Positions 61,501 to 64,000 of a stretch of 64,000 bases of DNA are shown one piece after another. The position numbers and the translations under genes were made by a program. Position 1 is the first letter of the stretch; each line of letters begins with the position of its first letter. Source of the DNA: Haliclystus octoradiatus (lineage: Eukaryota; Cnidaria; Staurozoa; Stauromedusae; Haliclystidae); NCBI GenBank assembly GCA_916610825.1, contig OU744446.1:18773959-18837958 (forward strand), given 5' to 3'. The notes beneath the pieces are model-generated. The model worked only from the letters and a program-made list of their open reading frames with translations. It ran no database searches and was not told the origin of the DNA.

Positions 61501-64000
61501 CACCACAACGTTACACTCGCTGAAGAAGAGGCATGTAATGTCATGTGACTTGTGTACAGTTACGGGTTAGATCCCAGTCTTGTAATATGTTTTATGTTTA
61601 TGTTCATCTCTACTATGATACGGTTATACGATTACCTTCTATATACATTGCGTTATTATTACGTCTCCAACACCCTCCTAAAAACACCCATTAAAAGGTA
61701 AACTTGACTTTATCTATACCTGGGCCTATAAATGTAAAAGTAGGCCTATGCGTGTGTTCATGTGGTGTGTAGGCCTAGTCCAGTTTTCCACTATTTTCTT
61801 ATTCAGATTTTAAGTAAGGTATTTGAAGTTATATACCTGTTTTCGAGTCGTGGCTCTGACAGGCTTCAACTTTTTATTTCATTTTCTGTTTTACGTAGTA
61901 AAAGAACATATACTGTTTTAAATGTATTAGTTGTATGGCTTTCATTTTGGATATCAAATTTCACTGGTTGTCAAATTTCCAGAACACATCAACTTCGTTG
62001 AAACATTAATCATTGGTTACATACATGTCAAAATTTTACTTGAGAAGCATTTACATTCTCAAGATCTTACCTTACTTACTTATTGTTCAGTTATTTAGCC
62101 CTATCTAAATGTTTGTTTTACTGTTCACCACACCTTACATGTTATAAATAGTGTAAGATTCTTACGGGGTCGGCATGGAGGAGACAGAAATCTCTAGTAC
62201 ACTCTAGGCATTCAAAATACATATAACAGTTACTAATCACAAGACAATACGAAGCACCAATCACAGCACATTACTAATTATCACATGGCATCACATGCAC
62301 TCAAACAATACAATCACGTGTTCAACATGCACAATGCAAAATACCAAAAATACTACATGACATCACATATTCAAAACATCGTCACTACAACACTTCACAC
62401 AGATATACAACTGAGACCAGGAAGACGTGTTGCCATCAACAATATCATAACTAAATCCTACACACCCCCCTGATCTCAAGATCACATATTTCTACATATC
62501 AATATATCACACATTCCACCCAGCAAAAAATTTCTCTAAACAATAAACTATAAAGATTTACTAATCGTAACTGCACTACAATTTATTCTCTTTAACAATC
62601 CATACAGTTCCAAATTCCAAAATCTTCTTTATAATCCAGCTACTACGTTCTTTAGCCAAACAACGAATATCACGTCAAAACAAATTTAATACAATATGAA
62701 ACACACAAATTTTACTAAAAAAAAGCAATTAGTTGATACTGACAATTGACTTGAATACATTTCTGACTGACTATGCCTGCCTAATCTCGTGCAGTATCTC
62801 ACATGCATCCCTCACCCCTTCCAATTGGCACTTCACCATTAACAAAATCCCAAAACATGTAGGTCCCTCGTGGGCACTCATGGCCGGCTTCATGCGTATT
62901 AATGTACCTAGCTGCACGAGCCTTTTGGGACAGAAACCAGCCAGCAAACTATCAAAAATCAATTGTCAACATCAACATAACATACAAAATATTTAAACAC
63001 AATTAAACAATCATTAACTTTACTTAGATATAATATACTTCGACAATCCATAACCAATATCCATAACCATTAAATCACAAACAACCACATTCATAATCTT
63101 TTTGTCATCTATAATCTTCTTATCATCTTCTCGCTGTCTTTTCTAATTGTTCATATTTAACACCATTGCCTTCTCTCTTTTTCAGAGCTTCATCTGAATA
63201 TTTTCCAACTTTGTTCTTCAATATAAAACTTTCGTGTATTCTGTGTGTTCTTCTTCATTTCGTTATCAGTCTAGTCTCCTCCACACCATCCCTTTGGCAG
63301 ATTGGCCCGTGTAAGATTCTTACGGGGTCGGCATGGAGGAGACAGGAAACACGCAAGCTAATTTCACGTTAATATATCTTATCCTTCTTTAGTGACAGTC
63401 AACAAGTAAGAGGGCGAAACAACAGGCATTCAAAATACATATAACAGTTACTAATCACATGACAATACGAATCACCAATCACATCACGTTACTAATTATC
63501 ACATGGCATCATATGCACTCAAACAATACAATTACGTGAACAACATGCACAATGCACAATACCAAAAATACTACATGACATCACATATTCAAAACATCGC
63601 CACTACAACAGTTCACACAGATATACAACTGAGACCAGGAAGACGTGTTGCCATAAACAATATCATAACTAAATCCTACAAATAGTAATCAGTCCTTTGG
63701 AAAAATGTGCAACCTATGTAACTTAAAGGTTGCTGGATAATTTATGGTGATAATGAGGATGAAGAATTAAATTAACAAACAGCTCAAATGAAATTGCTAG
63801 TAATAATATATTTTGTGTTGTATTTTCAGGTCAAAAGCCTTTCAAATGTGATCAATGTGACTTTGCATGTATACAATCATTTGACCTGGTTAAGCATAAA
63901 TTTACGCATGGAGGGGACAAACCCTATAAATGCGAACATTGTCCTAAACAATTTACTCGACCTGCTCGTCTCAGAGAGCACATGCGACTTCATACTGGTG
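52590..64000 (+). CDS. C2H2 zinc-finger transcription factor, at least seven exons, continues past window
   Basis: Exons 52590-52914, 53459-53608, 54069-54368, 54659-54844, 55561-55711, 56188-56384 and 63830 onward; every junction keeps the frame (G|TT, G|AG, G|AG, G|GG, AG|A, G|GT). The first ATG in frame is 52617 (MSNVTETDAHQ); an alternative acceptor at 52548 would extend the exon upstream. The first three exons encode a Ser/Thr/Gln-rich segment (LQSILLALQQPLSVL, TVQINGQTIPLATVPLP) of activation-domain type. The rest encodes eight C2H2 fingers, including CELCGKSYVRSWSYYGHMREH, CDICDKVFNFPSNLKHHMLTH, CDQCDRAFVRYDDLKRHYFIH and CEHCPKQFTRPARLREHMRLH, with TGEKP-type linkers. Presumed nuclear DNA-binding regulator; not assigned to a named family. 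The 7.4-kb intron before the last visible exon holds two LTR elements. Confidence 0.9.
55845..55939. mobile_element. pogo/Tigger-like MITE, 95 bp
   Basis: Ends CAGTGTAATGTC and GGGTTACACTG, flanked by TA on both sides (55843-55844, 55940-55941), fit the Tc1/pogo pattern of TA duplication and CAGTG... TIRs. A half-element with the same end (GAGGTTACACTGTA) lies at about 56600, and another-like end at about 54918. Located in a zinc-finger gene intron. Confidence 0.65.
56385..57072 (+). other. start of the 7.4-kb zinc-finger gene intron
   Basis: Donor GTATGT at 56385. AT-rich; includes the pogo-like half-element at about 56600. No exon seen. Confidence 0.5.
57073..57211 (+). repeat. 5' LTR of second gypsy element
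   Basis: 139 bp; shares with the 3' copy words such as GGGTTAGATCCCAGTCTTGT and ATACGGTTATACGATTACCT. Confidence 0.9.
57537..58397 (+). CDS. gag of second gypsy element
   Basis: 286-codon frame from ATG 57537. A glutamine-rich, coiled-coil-like stretch (MQMMIQMLANQQQQHLDLQH, then DQQHEIAETLRHQNEAI) is followed by a retrotransposon capsid pattern (LAAFRIWQKSFKGYAEL, HINTYIRKQRNPLLDRQEFY, RAQQEGESVDSYMAALRTI). One possible cysteine-rich segment, CKTCNTACHHSL, lies at the end. The frame stops before the protease. Confidence 0.85.
   Translation: MHKASRSNPASDENEREAAELANLQNDPQIVANPQNIPQAQAVMDPMQQTMQMMIQMLANQQQQHLDLQHQLQEQRKASLDQQHEIAETLRHQNEAIALMNDTTQKNRSHADAIGTSITCNVDTSHQTPRSDAKKMDTPYLKISPEETTLAAFRIWQKSFKGYAELTRLQEDSSLRGRQQIIRSALHEDWVRLWDNGMLSIREDEDDIGAVLKHINTYIRKQRNPLLDRQEFYSRAQQEGESVDSYMAALRTIDDSCQYSDDLVCKTCNTACHHSLAYKNEQSYLR
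58398..61524 (+). pseudogene. pol of second gypsy element, heavily interrupted
   Basis: Protease-linker region (58409-58957), RT (FTTLDARHGYWQVPLAKES at about 59180; the catalytic YVDD-type motif reads VVEDYIIFDSD at about 59346), RNase H (LETDAAQSQRLGFALW, about 59785; MVDHKPLEAILN, 59991) and integrase (ECIFWPGLTKDISN, NCSPCQENR, TSDGGPPFQSREF at about 60805, NGHAEAAVKVMKAL). Stops or frame changes occur near 58656, 58955, 59345, 59594, 59939, 60426, 60700 and 61249. One catalytic aspartate is replaced by glutamate. Dead copy. Confidence 0.9.
61534..61672 (+). repeat. 3' LTR of second gypsy element
   Basis: 139 bp, same length as the 5' LTR with scattered substitutions, followed by CCCTC. 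Confidence 0.9.
61673..62151. other. intron sequence between two LTR elements
   Basis: AT-rich; nothing recognised apart from the target duplications at each end. Confidence 0.5.
62152..62462 (-). repeat. left LTR of TRIM-like element
   Basis: 311 bp; carries a ~60-base deletion relative to the right LTR after GGAGGAGACAG. Confidence 0.82.
63310..63680 (-). repeat. right LTR of TRIM-like element
   Basis: 371 bp; over 90% identical by eye to the left LTR outside the deletion. Confidence 0.82.

Larger units (their letters stand above)
57073..61672 (+). mobile_element. second Ty3/gypsy retrotransposon, decayed, in a host intron
   Basis: 4600 bp with 139-bp LTRs at 57073-57211 and 61534-61672 (TGTA...CCAACA) and a 5-bp target duplication CCCTC (57068-57072 and 61673-61677). 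A purine tract GAAGAAGAGG precedes the 3' LTR. No TGG primer site immediately follows the 5' LTR. The LTRs differ at several positions and pol has many stops, so it is older than the BEL element. Same strand as the host gene. Confidence 0.93.
62152..63680 (-). mobile_element. small non-autonomous LTR retrotransposon (TRIM-like)
   Basis: 1529 bp with direct terminal repeats 62152-62462 (311 bp) and 63310-63680 (371 bp), starting TGTAAGATTCTTACGG and ending AAATCCTACA, flanked by a 5-bp duplication AATAG (62147-62151 and 63681-63685). A tract that is G-rich on the minus strand (GATCAGGGGGGTG) abuts the left LTR, so the element most likely reads on the minus strand. The 850-bp interior has no retroviral domain. 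The left LTR lacks about 60 bases present in the right one. Confidence 0.85.

Noticed and set aside
62285..62473. Pair of similar ORFs in 62.3-62.5 and 63.5-63.7 kb
   Set aside because: They are the same chance frame in the two LTRs of the TRIM-like element.

Overview
The window is nuclear DNA of an invertebrate animal. Evidence: AT-rich sequence, GT-AG introns whose phases join cleanly, a five-coding-exon ribosomal protein S12 gene, a trimethylguanosine synthase gene, a C2H2 zinc-finger gene, a rhodopsin-like GPCR, and Ty3/gypsy, BEL/Pao, Penelope-like and L2/CR1-like retroelements with many short inverted-repeat DNA elements. A tunicate or other marine invertebrate would fit, but nothing in the sequence fixes the phylum. 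No bacterial, plasmid or CRISPR features were seen.

Layout. 1-3.6 kb: a large ORF with a FEN1/PIN-like nuclease region and a cysteine-rich CXC (TSO1-like) tail, open at the left edge and broken by one frameshift. 5.46-6.43 kb (-): intronless GPCR. 7.27-19.41 kb: a three-level nested insertion. A decayed Penelope-like element (GIY-YIG end) is split by a Ty3/gypsy element (7841-18971, TSD ATGCC). That element is split inside gag by a BEL/Pao element (11885-18522, TSD ACTAT) with an uninterrupted 1922-aa polyprotein and LTRs that read as identical. 20.7-21.7 kb (+): three-exon gene for a 166-aa AbfB-type beta-trefoil protein. 23.57-23.80 kb (+): terminal exon of an unidentified gene. 24.3-30.3 kb (-): TGS1, with a small + strand exon lying between its exons. 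30.3-41.1 kb: gene-poor, with a LINE 3' end, a 48-bp perfect hairpin, a MULE-like foldback element and hammerhead-like motifs. 41.1-44.8 kb (-): RPS12, whose introns carry a hAT-type MITE, a palindromic MITE and a SINE. 45-52.5 kb: non-coding, with two large foldback elements. 52.5-64 kb (+): exons of a C2H2 zinc-finger gene (eight fingers visible, continuing past the right edge). Its 7.4-kb intron holds a second, decayed Ty3/gypsy element (57073-61672, TSD CCCTC) and a small non-autonomous LTR element (62152-63680, TSD AATAG).

The host genes are unrelated housekeeping, regulatory and receptor genes and form no operon or pathway cluster. The most informative content is the mobile DNA: several element boundaries can be set to the base from target-site duplications, the nesting gives an order of events, and three loci carry hammerhead-ribozyme-like cores. 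I did not find a convincing new multi-gene system.
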